This document shows, one piece after another, positions 56,170-64,000 of a stretch of DNA of 64,000 nucleotides; the stretch's first letter is position 1, and each line of letters begins with the position of its first letter. The position numbers and the translations under genes are program-made. Below the pieces are notes generated by a model. The model had not been told where the DNA came from and ran no database searches. It saw only the letters and a program-made list of their open reading frames with translations. The stretch covers positions 1 to 64,000 of the forward strand of contig NZ_PXYI01000010.1 in assembly GCF_003012735.1 (NCBI RefSeq), read 5' to 3'. This DNA is from Allosphingosinicella deserti (GTDB lineage: Bacteria; Pseudomonadota; Alphaproteobacteria; Sphingomonadales; Sphingomonadaceae).

Positions 56170-56399
56170 CTTCACTCCCTCCCCAGAGACTCGTGGACAA
56201 TGGCACGAAGAGTTTACCGAATGTTTAGCGGGCAGACGCGCACGAAGGGGGCCGAACCGCTCGCGCTGCTTCTCGTTGCAAAGCAGCATTCAAGCCCTGA
56301 TTCTCGTTAATCTGTATCAGCGGGCGAGGAATTAGCGGGAACCGGCCGCGGCGGCGGCGGGTTCGTGACGGTATCGTTCATTGCGAGACCGAAATCAGG

Positions 56400-58643
56400 A
56401 TGACTGAAGACGAACGCGCCGCACCTCCGCTGGAACTCTGGGGAGGCGTCGAATGCACCATCGTCCGCCTTGGCGACGACTATCGCGATCAGACCATCGA
56501 GACGGGCCATTCCGATCGGCCGGAGGATATCGATCTCATCGCCGACCTCGGCGTCACCACCGTCCGCTACCCGATCCTCTGGGAAGCGATCGCGCCGGAC
56601 AGTCTCGATCAGTGCGATTGGCGCTGGACCGACGAGCGCTTGGGCATGCTTCGGGAGCGCGGCATCAAGGTGATTGGCGGCCTTACCCATCACGGATCGG
56701 GCCCGAAATATACCGAGCTGCTCGACCCCGAATTTCCGCAGAAGCTCGCTCAATTCGCGACCAAGGCCGCCCAGCGTTATCCGTGGATCGAGCAATGGAC
56801 TCCGGTCAACGAGCCGCTGACCACGGCGCGCTTTTCGGCGCTCTACGGCCACTGGTACCCGCACAGGCATGATCACGACGCCTTCCTCCGCGCTCTGGTC
56901 AACGAGTGCAAGGGCGTCGCCGAGGCGATGCGCGCAATCCGAACGATCATCCCGGACGCCGAACTCGTCCAGACCGAGGATCTCGGCAAATGCTTCTCCA
57001 CCGAGCCGCTCGCCTACCAGGCGCGGTTCGAGAATGAACGCCGGTGGCTGAGCCTGGATCTGCAATGCGGCATGGTCGACCGTGCCCACCCGCTGCGGCC
57101 CATGCTGCGCAAGGCCGGCATCGCCGAGGACGAGATCGATGGCTTCGCGGCGCTGGATGCCAAACCCGATCTGATCGGCATCAACCATTATCTCACCAGC
57201 GAACGCTTCCTCGATCACCGGCTCGATTTATACCCTGGTCATGAGGTCGGCGGGAACGGCCGCCACCGCTATGTCGACGCCGAGGCCGTCCGTGTCGCGG
57301 CGCTCGAGAACGAGACCGGTATCGTCCCGCGCCTGCACGAGGCCTGGGCGCGTTACGGGATTCCGATGGCGATCACCGAAGTCCATCACGGCTGCCACCG
57401 CGACGAGCAGGTGCGCTGGTTCGTCGAGGTCTGGAAGGGGGCGGAGCAGCTTCGTGCCGAGGGTGTCGACCTGCGCGCGGTGACCCTGTGGTCGCTGTTC
57501 GGCAATGTCGACTGGCGATTCCTCCTCGCCGAGCGCCGCGGCTTTTACGACACCGGCGCCTTCGACGTGCGCACCGGCACGCCCCGGCCGACGATCGTCG
57601 CCGAAGCCGCGAAAGCATTCGGCAATGGCCGTCCCTTCGATCATCCGGTGCTCGACAGCCCGGGCTGGTGGCGGCGGCCGCCGCGCCTCTATCCCTGGAA
57701 CGGCATCTGCCAGCCGCTCGCCTGGAACGGCCGCAAGGTTCTGATCACCGGCGCCACCGGTACGCTCGGCAATGCGCTCGCCCGCATCTGCGAGCACCGC
57801 GCTCTGCCCTTCTGCCTCACCAGCCGGGCCGAGCTCGACATCACCGACGACGATTCGATCGCCGCGGCGATCGCGCGCCACCGGCCATGGGCGGTGATCA
57901 ACACCGCCGGCTTCGTCCGTGTCGCCGATGCGGAACGGGAACAGGATGCGTGCATCGCGGCCAATGCCGACGGTGCCGAGAAGCTCGCCCGCGCCTGCGC
58001 GGAGGCCGGCATAAAGTACGTCACCTTCTCGTCTGATCTGGTGTTCGACGGCACGCTGGGCCGTCCCTATGTCGAAAGCGATCCGGTCAGTCCGGCCTGC
58101 GTCTACGGCATCTCCAAGGCCGGTGCGGAGGAGCGGGTGCAGGCGGTGATGCCGGACGCGCTCGTCGTGCGCACCAGCGCCTTTTTCGGGCCCTGGGACC
58201 GCTATAATTTCGCCTGGCACGTGCTCAGCGCGCTCAACCGCGGAGAGGCGTTCACCGCCTGCGAGCGCACCGAGGTCTCGCCGACCTACGTGCCCGATCT
58301 CTGCCACGCGGTGCTCGATCTGCTGATCGACGGCGCAAACGGCATCTGGCACGTCGCCAACGAGGGCCGGGTCAGCTGGTACGAATTCGCCCGGCGCATC
58401 GCCGAGCGCGCCGGGCTCGACACCGGCCTCGTCACCCCGCTTCAGGCGGCAGTCGAGCCGGGCATGAACGTCCTCGCCAGCGAACGCGGCGGCACGCTGC
58501 GCGCGCTCGACGACGCGCTGGATGACTATGTGCGCGAGATGGCCAACCATTCGGATCTCACGCAGCCGGGGACGCCGTCCGAGGCGATGATCCAGATCGC
58601 GGCGGAAGACGATCTCGTCGCGATCGACCTCGCCGCGGAATAG
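56400..58643 (+). CDS. Fusion of GH1-like glycosidase and RmlD-type sugar nucleotide reductase
   Basis: A 747-residue two-domain protein. Residues about 8-405 resemble family 1 glycosidases: TTVRYPILWEAIAP, WTPVNEPLTTARF with the acid/base glutamate, LIGINHYLTSERFL, and AITEVHHGCHRDE where the nucleophile glutamate of the TEN motif would be. From about 446 a Rossmann domain follows (KVLITGATGTLGNALA), with YGISKAGAEE (YxxxK) and NTAGFVRVADAE, as in dTDP-4-dehydrorhamnose reductase. No signal peptide, so cytosolic. Both active sites look plausible. The pairing suggests sugar-nucleotide or glycoside processing; no rml genes are nearby. Confidence 0.85.
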   Translation: MTEDERAAPPLELWGGVECTIVRLGDDYRDQTIETGHSDRPEDIDLIADLGVTTVRYPILWEAIAPDSLDQCDWRWTDERLGMLRERGIKVIGGLTHHGSGPKYTELLDPEFPQKLAQFATKAAQRYPWIEQWTPVNEPLTTARFSALYGHWYPHRHDHDAFLRALVNECKGVAEAMRAIRTIIPDAELVQTEDLGKCFSTEPLAYQARFENERRWLSLDLQCGMVDRAHPLRPMLRKAGIAEDEIDGFAALDAKPDLIGINHYLTSERFLDHRLDLYPGHEVGGNGRHRYVDAEAVRVAALENETGIVPRLHEAWARYGIPMAITEVHHGCHRDEQVRWFVEVWKGAEQLRAEGVDLRAVTLWSLFGNVDWRFLLAERRGFYDTGAFDVRTGTPRPTIVAEAAKAFGNGRPFDHPVLDSPGWWRRPPRLYPWNGICQPLAWNGRKVLITGATGTLGNALARICEHRALPFCLTSRAELDITDDDSIAAAIARHRPWAVINTAGFVRVADAEREQDACIAANADGAEKLARACAEAGIKYVTFSSDLVFDGTLGRPYVESDPVSPACVYGISKAGAEERVQAVMPDALVVRTSAFFGPWDRYNFAWHVLSALNRGEAFTACERTEVSPTYVPDLCHAVLDLLIDGANGIWHVANEGRVSWYEFARRIAERAGLDTGLVTPLQAAVEPGMNVLASERGGTLRALDDALDDYVREMANHSDLTQPGTPSEAMIQIAAEDDLVAIDLAAE

Positions 58644-58785
58644 GCGACTATCCTCTATCCGGGCACCGCGAGAGGCTTCCGTGCGCGGATTTCGAAGTCG
58701 TCGGCTGTGCCGACCGAATGGCGATCGCCGCATCTGCGTCGCGGTAACCTTGACTCCTTTCACCCGGGTCAGGGATAAATGCCGA

Positions 58786-59496
58786 ATGCGCAAAGCTCGA
58801 TTTCTCGGCCTGATCGCTCTCGCCGCGTCCGTGCCGGCGGCGGCCCAGGGCGTGTTCGATATGGGCATGCTCACCAACACGCTGTCGCAAGGCGCGTTGA
58901 TCCAGTCCGAGGAAGCACGCGCCGGCACGGCTGACATGTCGCAGGCACTTGCTCGAACGCCGCCAAGCGCCAAGATCGATCGCGCGGCCATCACCTATCG
59001 TCCGAGCCTTGCGGTCCGGAAGCGCAACCTGGATGCGTTCGTCGCCCGCCTTCGCCGAGTAGATGCGGCAGGCGCCGCCGATCTCCAGCGCACGTTTGCA
59101 AGCCGGGATGTGATCGCGGAGCTGGGCGCGCTGATGCGGCCGGAGGGGCTCGACCCGAGCAATGTCGCCGATGCCATGGCGACCTATCTGGTCACCGCCT
59201 TTCATGGTGTGCGAGGCTCCATCGACGCCAAGACTCCCGAGTTCAAGGCGGTCAGCCTGCAGCTGGCGCGGGTGCTCAGCGCCGATCCGGCCTTCACCGC
59301 TGCCAGCGACGCGCTCAAGCAGGAAATTGCCGAATCGATGCTCGTCCAGGCGGTCCTCGCGGATCAGGCGGTGCAGGCGGCGCAGAAGCAGCCGTCCGCG
59401 ATGCCGGCGGTGAAAGCCGCGATCGCGAAGGGCGCGGAGGCTGCCTTCGGCTTCGACGTGAGACGGATGCAGCTGGGCCCCAACGGTCTGGAGTAA
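58786..59496 (+). CDS. Secreted protein of unknown function
   Basis: A 236-residue protein with a short signal peptide (FLGLIALAASVPAAAQG). The rest is predominantly helical, with ITYRPSLAVRKRNLDAFVARL and DPSNVADAMATYLVTAFHGVRG as the most distinctive stretches. I do not recognise a catalytic motif; similar secreted proteins of about this size occur in other sphingomonads and may belong to a DUF. ATG 58786 was chosen because it opens the signal peptide. Confidence 0.7.
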   Translation: MRKARFLGLIALAASVPAAAQGVFDMGMLTNTLSQGALIQSEEARAGTADMSQALARTPPSAKIDRAAITYRPSLAVRKRNLDAFVARLRRVDAAGAADLQRTFASRDVIAELGALMRPEGLDPSNVADAMATYLVTAFHGVRGSIDAKTPEFKAVSLQLARVLSADPAFTAASDALKQEIAESMLVQAVLADQAVQAAQKQPSAMPAVKAAIAKGAEAAFGFDVRRMQLGPNGLE

Positions 59497-59635
59497 GTGT
59501 CGGCCGGGCCTGGGCATTCGCCAGCTCCGCCGCGTGAGTGCCGGCGCCCGCGCTCCGTCCGTTCAAGCCAAAGATTCACGTTTCGGCCTGAAACCATCCT
59601 CGTCTAGGCTGCCCGCATCTGGAGGAAGGACAAAG

Positions 59636-61477
59636 ATGCGCAAATCCTTTTGGCTGCTCGCGGCAACCGCTTTCATCCTCGCTCTGCCGCCGGCGGCGCC
59701 CGCCGCCGCCCAGGCCGCGAAAGCGGCCCCGAAGACCGCGCCCGCAGCGGAGGATACCCGGCTCTATGCCTTTCTCGACCAGGAATTCGCCGAGGAACTG
59801 CGCCACCGGCCGCAACTTGCGACCCAGCTCGGACTGAAGGAGGGCCAGGATCGGCTCGACGACATCAGCGATGCGGCGACGTTGCGCCGCCTCGAATGGC
59901 GCCGCAGCAGCGTCGCGCGGATGAAGGCGCAGTTCGATCGCGCGAAGCTCTCACCCACTGCGCAGACCAATTATGACATTTGGGCGCTGGAGCTCGAACG
60001 GGCCGAGCTCGGCTATCGTTTCCGCCACTATGCGCCGCCTTTCTATTCCTTCCTCTACTCGGTCCATGCGCGGCTGCCCGATTTCCTGATCAACACCCAC
60101 AACGTCCAGGATCAGGGCGACATGAAGGCCTATGCCGCGCGCCTGCGCGCCATTCCGGCGGTACTCGACGAAGCGATCCGGCAAAGTGCCGCGTCGGATG
60201 CGGCCGGGGTGCATGCGCCCAGATTTCAGGTGGAGCGGGTGATCGCGGGCAGCCGGGCGCTGATTACCGGCGCACCGTTCGACTCCGGTTCCGCCTCGCC
60301 CTTGTGGGCGGACGCACAGGCCAAGGTCGCCAGGCTGCAGTCGGCCGGCAAGGCCACGCCCGCCGAGGCAGAGGCATTGCTCGCCGATGCCCGCGCCGCC
60401 TTGCTGCCGCTGAAGCCAGCGTACGACAAAGTCATTGCATGGGCGGAGGGCGCGTTGCCGAGGGCGCCGAGCGGGAGAGTCGGCGCAATCTCGCTCCCGG
60501 GCGGCGCCGATTGGTACGCCGCAGCGCTGAAGCTCAACACCACCACCGATCTCAGTGCGGAGCAGATCCACCAGATCGGCCTCGAGGAGGTAACGCGAAT
60601 CGAGGGCGAGATGGATTCGCTCGCGCGCCGGGCAGGCTTCAAGGATCGCGAGGCATATTATGCCGATCGCGAACGCCGCAATCCGCCCAAGCCGTGGACC
60701 GACGCCTCGCGTGCCGAATATCTGCGCAACGCCAATGCTGCGATCGCACGCAACCGCACGCTGCTGCCGAAATATTTCGGCCTGCTTCCCGAGCATCGCA
60801 TGGAGGTGGTGCGCGAGCCGTCGTTCAGCGAGGTCGCCGGCGGCGCCGCGCACGCTGCGGCACCGAGCCCGGACGGCGCGCGGCCAGGCCGGGTCTATGT
60901 CCACCTGCTCGGCCTCGACAGCGATCCCTCGCCCGACGCCACGGTCGATCTGATGTGCCATGAAGGCGTGCCCGGCCACGTCATGCAGGGCGACATCCAG
61001 GTCCGGCAGAGCGCCGGGCCCAAATTCCGCCAGTCGGCGCGGTACGTCGCCTTCGGCGAAGGCTGGGCGCTGTACGCGGAAGCCTTGTGCAAGGAGATGG
61101 GGGCCTATCCCGATCTCGCCAGCGATTTCATGCGCCTGGACGCGGAGCTGTTCCGCGCGGCCCGGCTGGTCGTCGACACCGGAATCCATGCCAAGGGTTG
61201 GACGGAGCAGCAGGCGGTCGACTATATGGCCACCTCCGGCCGTGCCTCGCCCGATCAGGCACGATCCGAGGTCCGCCGCTACATCACGCTGCCGGGACAG
61301 GCGACCGGCTACAAGATCGGCATGCTCAAGATCATGGAGCTGCGGGCCAAAGCCGAACGTACGCTCGGCGCCAGATTCGACATCAAGGGGTTTCACGATC
61401 TCCTGATCGGATCGGGCTCGCTGCCGCTGTCGATCCTCGAGCGGCAGGTCGACGCCTGGATCGCCGCGCGGAGCTGA
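59636..61477 (+). CDS. DUF885 family secreted zinc-metallopeptidase-like protein
   Basis: A 613-residue protein with signal peptide (LLAATAFILALPPAAPAAAQ). The DUF885 fold resembles M3/M2 gluzincin peptidases: CHEGVPGHVMQ near residue 440 is the zinc-binding HExxxH-like motif and AFGEGWALYAEALCKEMG supplies the third ligand region. PGQATGYKIGMLKIMELR is a conserved C-terminal block. Probably a periplasmic carboxypeptidase- or dipeptidase-like enzyme. GGAGGAAGG precedes the ATG. Confidence 0.9.
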   Translation: MRKSFWLLAATAFILALPPAAPAAAQAAKAAPKTAPAAEDTRLYAFLDQEFAEELRHRPQLATQLGLKEGQDRLDDISDAATLRRLEWRRSSVARMKAQFDRAKLSPTAQTNYDIWALELERAELGYRFRHYAPPFYSFLYSVHARLPDFLINTHNVQDQGDMKAYAARLRAIPAVLDEAIRQSAASDAAGVHAPRFQVERVIAGSRALITGAPFDSGSASPLWADAQAKVARLQSAGKATPAEAEALLADARAALLPLKPAYDKVIAWAEGALPRAPSGRVGAISLPGGADWYAAALKLNTTTDLSAEQIHQIGLEEVTRIEGEMDSLARRAGFKDREAYYADRERRNPPKPWTDASRAEYLRNANAAIARNRTLLPKYFGLLPEHRMEVVREPSFSEVAGGAAHAAAPSPDGARPGRVYVHLLGLDSDPSPDATVDLMCHEGVPGHVMQGDIQVRQSAGPKFRQSARYVAFGEGWALYAEALCKEMGAYPDLASDFMRLDAELFRAARLVVDTGIHAKGWTEQQAVDYMATSGRASPDQARSEVRRYITLPGQATGYKIGMLKIMELRAKAERTLGARFDIKGFHDLLIGSGSLPLSILERQVDAWIAARS

Positions 61478-61582
61478 GGGTGGAAGGTCGCCCCTCCCGT
61501 TTCGGCCCGTATGTGTGGACGCGCTAGGTCCCGCCGCTTACGCTTTCCTCACCTGGATCGGGAGCGTGTGAAGGTGCTGACG

Positions 61583-62155
61583 ATGTTGCCTCCGGCGAGC
61601 GGGATCGCCTTGCGACTGGCCAAAGGCGAAAGCTTGCGGCTCGTCGATGTCGAAGGTGGCCAGACGGGCGACCTCGTCGCTTATTCCGCCGACGGCCGCG
61701 AGCGCCTGTCGAGCGGGCGGAGCTTCGATTATAACGGGACGGTGCGGCTCTCGACCGGGGCCGTTCTGTGGTCGGATCGCAGCAACCGGATGCTGACCAT
61801 CGTCGATGACGAGGTCGGGCGGCACGACATGTTCTACGCGGCCTGCACGCGTGAAATGTACGCGATGCAATATGGCCTGGAGGATCATCCGAACTGCCAC
61901 GACAACCTCTCCACGGCCTTGCGGACCCTCGGCATCGATCCGGACCCCCTGCCGCAGACCTTCAACTTCTTCATGAACGTGGAGATCGGCGCGGCGGGGC
62001 ATCTGACCATCGTTCCACCGCGTTCGCGGCCCGGCGCCGCGATGCTGCTGCGTGCGGAGATGGACCTGGTTGTGGCGCTCTCCGCCTGCCCCTCTACGAC
62101 GTGCAACGACGGTGCGCCGCCGCGGCCGCTGGGCTATGAGGTCGTCGGCGAGTGA
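61583..62155 (+). CDS. DUF1989 / urea carboxylase-associated family protein
   Basis: A 190-residue protein with GGQTGDLVAYSADGRERLS near the start, LEDHPNCHDNLSTAL in the middle and VALSACPSTTCNDGAPP near the end, the signature of the family first seen with urea carboxylase genes. Some members act on guanidine or carboxylated nitrogen compounds. No urea or guanidine genes are adjacent. GAAGGTG precedes the ATG; GTG codons at 61568 and 61574 are alternatives. Confidence 0.85.
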   Translation: MLPPASGIALRLAKGESLRLVDVEGGQTGDLVAYSADGRERLSSGRSFDYNGTVRLSTGAVLWSDRSNRMLTIVDDEVGRHDMFYAACTREMYAMQYGLEDHPNCHDNLSTALRTLGIDPDPLPQTFNFFMNVEIGAAGHLTIVPPRSRPGAAMLLRAEMDLVVALSACPSTTCNDGAPPRPLGYEVVGE

Positions 62156-62356
62156 AGCGAGCGTCCGCGTGTTCGCGTGCACGAGGTTCACCCGAATGGT
62201 CATAGAAGTGTAAAGCGGCGCTCGTAGCGCTCGTCCAGGCGGCACCGACGGGCCGCTTCTGCAGCCTGGTCCATGGCAATCCTGCCCCAGCGTGGCATGC
62301 AGCGCCCGTGCCGCACGGCAGCGGGCGAGCGGATATCGCATCAAGGAGTAACGGAA

Positions 62357-63508
62357 ATGAGCGGGAGTTGCAGCAGGGCGCCGGGTATGCGGCCGGGCGT
62401 GGCGAGGCGGGTGGCCGCAATGGCCGGAATCGTCCTGCTGGCGCTGGGCGCCGCACCCGCGGGGGCGCAGCAGGCGCGCAACGTCATCGTCTTCCTGGGT
62501 GATGCCGGCGGCGTGCCGACGCTCAACGCGGCGGGGATTATGGCGCATGATCGGCCGCAATCCCTGTTCCTCCACACGATGCCCAATGTCGGCCTATCGG
62601 ACACCTCGGCGCGCAACCAGTGGGTGACCGATTCCGCCGCCGGCATGACCGCGATCATGACCGGGCAGAAGACCGACAATGCGATGGTGTCGGTTGTGCC
62701 GTCGACAGCCGGAGGCGCGCCGACGCCGGTCAAGACGTTGATGGAATATGCGGAGCAGCGCGGCCTTTCCACCGGCATCGTCACCAACATGCCGATCTGG
62801 GACGCGACTCCGGCCGCCTGCTACGCGCACGTTCCGGCCCGCAAGGACAAGGACGAGATCTTCCGCCAGCTGCTCGCGCCGCGCTTCGGCGACGGGATCG
62901 ACGTGCTGGTCGGCCACGGCCGGGCAGATGCGGTCGCCTCGTTCGCGGCACACGGCACGACGGCGGACAAAGCCTTTGCCGGCGCCGGCTACCGGTTCGG
63001 CAGCGATCCGGCGCTGGTCGGCAGCGGCGGACGCGTTGCCGTCCTTCGCGACGACGAGTTTGCGCCCCTGCCGACGGTGGAGGCGACGATCGCCACGCTC
63101 GCCCGCAATCCCAAGGGCTATTTCCTGATGGTCGAGTGGGACATGCACACCGACGATCCGCACAAGGGGCTTCGGCACGTCGTCGAGATGGACGACATGA
63201 TCCGCCGGATCAGTGCCGTCGCCGGCAAGGATACGTTGATCCTGTTCACCGCGGATCACAGCTTCGGGCTGCGGATGGGCGGCGGCGACCGCAAGAGCCC
63301 GCTTGCGCAGCAATATGCCGCGGAGGCTGCCAAGCCAGAGGTGACGGTCGCCAACAACCAAGTGATTTCGATCGATGACACCCATACGGGCGAGGAGGTG
63401 ATCGCCGCTGCATCGGGCCCGGGCGCCGAGCAGGTCCGGGGCTTCTTCCCCAACACCCGGCTGTTCGACGTCATGCTGTCGGCGCTCGGATGGAAGCGGG
63501 ACGAATAG
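62357..63508 (+). CDS. Secreted alkaline phosphatase
   Basis: A 383-residue enzyme of the PhoA superfamily. Signal peptide to about residue 38 (LALGAAPAGAQ). Metal and active-site motifs: IVFLGDAGG (Asp49), VTDSAAGMTA with nucleophile Ser93, VEWDMHTDDPHK, LFTADHSFG and DDTHTGEEV. It releases phosphate from monoesters in the periplasm. AAGGAGTAAC precedes the ATG. The 200-bp gap upstream may hold a Pho-type promoter, but I see no clear pho box. Confidence 0.92.
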   Translation: MSGSCSRAPGMRPGVARRVAAMAGIVLLALGAAPAGAQQARNVIVFLGDAGGVPTLNAAGIMAHDRPQSLFLHTMPNVGLSDTSARNQWVTDSAAGMTAIMTGQKTDNAMVSVVPSTAGGAPTPVKTLMEYAEQRGLSTGIVTNMPIWDATPAACYAHVPARKDKDEIFRQLLAPRFGDGIDVLVGHGRADAVASFAAHGTTADKAFAGAGYRFGSDPALVGSGGRVAVLRDDEFAPLPTVEATIATLARNPKGYFLMVEWDMHTDDPHKGLRHVVEMDDMIRRISAVAGKDTLILFTADHSFGLRMGGGDRKSPLAQQYAAEAAKPEVTVANNQVISIDDTHTGEEVIAAASGPGAEQVRGFFPNTRLFDVMLSALGWKRDE

Positions 63509-63515
63509 AGATTCG

Positions 63516-63541
63516 ACGGCGCTCCTGCCGTGGAGCGCCGT
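63516..63541 (+). terminator. Hairpin after the alkaline phosphatase gene
   Basis: A 10-bp perfect stem ACGGCGCTCC/GGAGCGCCGT with a six-base loop lies 8 bp after the stop codon. The following TGAAATCTTG is only weakly T-rich, so termination strength is uncertain. Confidence 0.55.
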
Positions 63542-63620
63542 TGAAATCTTGTGCTCGAACGGCGGCTCCGATCGGGCTAGCCGTTGTTGCGGATGCAATG
63601 ACCCCCGGGGGAGGGACGAT

Positions 63621-63926
63621 ATGGACGGGTGCAGGCACCTCATGACGGTGGCCAAGGTCACGCCGAGCGCGAAGGGGTGCGAGGAGTGCCTCAAGACCGG
63701 CGACTGGTGGGTGCATCTGCGCATCTGCCGTTCGTGCGGCCATGTCGGCTGCTGCGATCAGTCGCCGAACAAGCATGCGACCGCCCATTACCACCACAGT
63801 CGGCACCCGATCATCGAGGGCTATGATCCGCCCGAGGGCTGGGGCTGGTGCTATGTCGACGAGCTGTTCCTCGATCTGGGAAGCGACACGACGCCGCAGC
63901 TCGGGCCGATTCCGCGCTTCTACTGA
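63621..63926 (+). CDS. UBP-type zinc finger protein
   Basis: A 101-residue protein that is essentially a single ZnF-UBP domain. Metal ligands appear in order: CRHL, KGCEECLKTGDWWVHL, ICRSCGHVGCCDQS, NKHATAHYHHSRHPI. The fold is best known from eukaryotic ubiquitin-binding enzymes; stand-alone bacterial versions are widespread but unexplained. GGGGAGGGACG precedes ATG 63621. It is followed only by 74 bp without a gene to the window end. Confidence 0.9.
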   Translation: MDGCRHLMTVAKVTPSAKGCEECLKTGDWWVHLRICRSCGHVGCCDQSPNKHATAHYHHSRHPIIEGYDPPEGWGWCYVDELFLDLGSDTTPQLGPIPRFY

Positions 63927-64000
63927 GCGTTGCGCTGCGGCGCATGCCGACACGCCCGAGGCGGGATCAGCACCAACTGGCTCTCGTGAGACAAAAGAAA

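Overview
The window looks like chromosomal DNA of a pigmented, aerobic, GC-rich alphaproteobacterium of the order Sphingomonadales, probably close to Sphingomonas. The evidence is the run of TonB-dependent receptors of the Caulobacter/Xanthomonas type, a zeaxanthin-type carotenoid locus, the gene order of an alphaproteobacterial aa3-type cytochrome oxidase operon, the 5S rRNA/initiator-tRNA junction, and a dispersed GTTCGGG...TTGTCGAAGCC repeat typical of sphingomonads. I see no phage, insertion sequence or CRISPR array; almost everything reads as core or niche-metabolism chromosome.

Layout. 1-345: 3' end of a 5S rRNA gene, a broken copy of the 5' part of tRNA-fMet, the intact tRNA-fMet and its terminator; 346-1193 is non-coding with hairpin repeats. 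1194-11807: nutrient-uptake island with a SAF-domain (UxaA-type) protein, a tryptophan-halogenase-like flavoenzyme, two large TonB-dependent receptors, an IclR regulator and a LacI regulator, but no hydrolases. 11833-13641: group III truncated haemoglobin divergent from a ferredoxin-reductase-type flavoprotein. 13638-19108: histidine utilisation genes hutG / hutI-hutU-hutH. 19170-22383: a CDP-alcohol phosphatidyltransferase with a degenerate N-terminal domain, a HIT-family protein and two different nucleotidyltransferases, which together suggest an uncharacterised phospho-alcohol lipid (or compatible-solute) pathway.

22393-31589: carotenoid locus. It holds a LOV-HTH blue-light regulator (EL222 type), a prenyl diphosphate synthase coupled to ispH, a DUF2141 secreted protein, a membrane hydroxylase of the sterol desaturase superfamily (candidate 2,2'-hydroxylase), crtY-crtI-crtB, crtZ, and a sulfotransferase only 7 bp upstream of crtZ. 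Read together these predict hydroxylated and possibly sulfated C40 carotenoids under light control, which is the most interesting system here. 31675-35375: YqiJ/flotillin pair, flavin reductase, DUF1003 protein. 35520-41392: CPA1 antiporter, a large secreted protein of unknown function, a prolyl-4-hydroxylase coupled to a secreted Xaa-Pro-type amidohydrolase. 41511-45068: RcnB-like protein, orphan [2Fe-2S] subunit, dienoyl-CoA isomerase-type crotonase, rpsU, FKBP isomerase.

45343-49132: tightly coupled minus-strand operon pyrE-pdxJ-acpS-lepB-AI-2E transporter, with GTGA/TTGA stop-start overlaps at most junctions. 49304-55851: cytochrome c oxidase operon coxB-coxA-ctaB-small membrane protein-ctaG-coxC-DUF983-surf1. 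55861-63926: PilZ protein, a GH1-like/RmlD fusion, an unknown secreted protein, a DUF885 metallopeptidase-like protein, a DUF1989 protein, an alkaline phosphatase and a UBP-type zinc finger protein.

Functions are assigned from motifs and family memory only; no database search was possible. Start codons were chosen by ribosome-binding-site fit, overlap with neighbours, and where the conserved domain begins.
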